From the NCBI RefSeq assembly GCF_000772535.1, contig NZ_JSUM01000010.1, positions 124,001 through 188,000 of the forward strand: 64,000 nt of DNA, in the 5' to 3' direction. Made by a program: the position numbers and the translations under genes. This DNA comes from Chelonobacter oris. Its GTDB lineage: Bacteria; Pseudomonadota; Gammaproteobacteria; Enterobacterales; Pasteurellaceae. This document shows positions 62,821 to 64,000 of this stretch, piece by piece. Each line of letters opens with the position of its first letter. Position 1 is the stretch's first letter. Below the pieces are notes generated by a model that was not told the origin of the DNA, ran no database searches, and was given only the letters and a program-made list of their open reading frames with translations.

Positions 62821-64000
62821 TGAAAAATATTCGTAACTTTTCCATTATTGCCCATATCGACCACGGAAAATCGACGTTGTCCGACCGCTTGATTCAAACT
62901 TGCGGCGGGTTGAGCGCACGCGAAATGGCGGAACAGGTACTGGATTCGATGGATCTGGAGCGTGAACGCGGGATCACGATTAAAGCGCAAAGCGTTACCC
63001 TGAATTATAAGGCCAAAGACGGCGAAACCTATCAATTGAATTTTATCGATACACCGGGACATGTCGACTTCTCTTATGAAGTTTCCCGTTCACTGGCGGC
63101 TTGCGAAGGGGCATTGCTGGTGGTTGATGCCGGTCAGGGCGTGGAAGCGCAAACCTTGGCAAACTGCTATACCGCACTTGACATGGATCTGAACGTCGTG
63201 CCGATTCTAAACAAAATCGACTTGCCTGCCGCCGATCCGGAACGGGTTGCGGAAGAGATCGAAGATATTGTCGGCATCGAAGCCGCCGATGCGGTGCGCT
63301 GTTCGGCGAAAACCGGCGAGGGCATTGAAGATGTGCTGGAAGAAATCGTCAGAGAAATTCCACCGCCGGAAGGCGATCCCGATGCGCCGTTGCAAGCGCT
63401 GATTATCGACTCGTGGTTCGATAATTATCTCGGTGTGGTCTCACTGGTTCGGATAAAAAACGGGACATTAAAGAAAAACGACAAAATCAAAGTGATGAGT
63501 ACCGGCATCTCTTACGGGGTTGATCGTTTGGGGATTTTCACCCCGAAACAAGTAGACACCACCGAACTGAAGTGCGGAGAAGTGGGCTGGATTGTATGCG
63601 GCATCAAAGATATTTTAGGGGCGCCGGTCGGTGATACCTTGACTTTACAACACAAATCCGCCGATCAGCCGCTGCCCGGCTTTAAAAAAGTGAAACCGCA
63701 AGTGTATGCCGGACTGTTCCCGATCAGCTCCGACGATTACGAAGCCTTTCGCGATGCGTTGGGCAAACTAAGCCTGAATGACGCCTCATTGTTCTACGAA
63801 CCGGAAAACTCAACCGCACTTGGCTTCGGTTTCCGCTGTGGTTTCCTCGGTCTGTTGCATATGGAAATTATCCAAGAGCGGTTGGAACGGGAATATGATC
63901 TGGATTTGATCACCACCGCACCGACCGTGGTTTATGAAGTGGAACTGACCGACGGCACAACCGAACACGTCGACAGCCCGGCAAAATTGCCGCCGTTGAA
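62821..64000 (+). CDS. lepA: Elongation factor 4 (LepA), 5' part
   Basis: LepA is a ribosome-binding GTPase that acts on stalled or misassembled translation states. The window holds 393 codons from the ATG at 62821. G1 AHIDHGKST (residues 11-19), [19 protein letters not shown] and CSAKTGEG are all present, followed by domain II and part of domain III. The frame stays open at the right edge, so about a third of the protein is outside. Confidence 0.97.

Overview
The window looks like the chromosome of a Pasteurellaceae bacterium. The Hin-type DNA uptake core AAGTGCGGT occurs throughout on both strands and is often paired head to head after genes, where it can act as a terminator. The Na+-NQR operon, NadR and the gammaproteobacterial ribosomal order agree with this. 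A branched-pentose (D-apiose) type catabolic locus together with moderate GC fits Actinobacillus succinogenes or a close relative such as Basfia; the species is an inference from memory.

Layout, left to right. 1-8.3 kb (minus): the 3'-incomplete mnmA, then nqrM, apbE and nqrFEDCBA (read nqrA to nqrM), a sodium-pumping NADH:quinone reductase with its flavin transferase and maturation factor. 8.6-10.0 kb: bolA, a YajG-like lipoprotein, tRNA-Asn and tRNA-Phe. 10.1-15.3 kb: mutY-yggX-mltC and, divergently, trmB-yggL, with a surface lipoprotein gene placed between the two blocks. 15.4-19.1 kb: a four-gene operon of permuted ATP-grasp, alpha-E, transglutaminase-like protein and the Anbu proteasome-like peptidase. 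19.2-22.8 kb: yggT-yggU, then anaerobic ribonucleotide reductase nrdD-nrdG behind a compact promoter with an FNR-like site and two NrdR-like boxes. 22.9-24.1 kb: a TetR regulator divergent from an HPP membrane protein. 24.1-28.4 kb: pepQ-yigZ-trkH-hemG and tusA. 28.4-31.9 kb: a DUF2254 membrane protein, a GNAT acetyltransferase, two apparent gene remnants and an orphan potD.

32.0-42.0 kb (minus) is the main accessory region: a SorC-type regulator, a fucose-isomerase-family sugar isomerase, an FGGY kinase, a split transketolase (two subunits), and a ribose-type ABC importer (permease, double ATPase, binding protein) with a DUF2291 lipoprotein. The set matches the isomerase/kinase/transketolase route for D-apiose: uptake, isomerisation to apulose, phosphorylation, and transfer of a two-carbon unit into central metabolism.

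42.2-45.5 kb: ribB behind an FMN riboswitch, ubiK, and nadR closely followed by a metallophosphoesterase gene. 45.6-59.3 kb (minus): the S10, spc and alpha ribosomal operons including secY and rpoA; the alpha leader closely resembles the S4-binding leader of E. coli. 59.3-64 kb: a divergent region, inducible-type ornithine decarboxylase speF, glutaredoxin 2, and the 5' part of lepA, which runs off the right edge.

Most of the window is conserved housekeeping sequence. The parts that deserve attention are the apiose locus with its DUF2291 lipoprotein, the Anbu operon with its perfect upstream inverted repeat, the G8 tract in the HPP gene, the inserted surface lipoprotein, and several RNA leaders.
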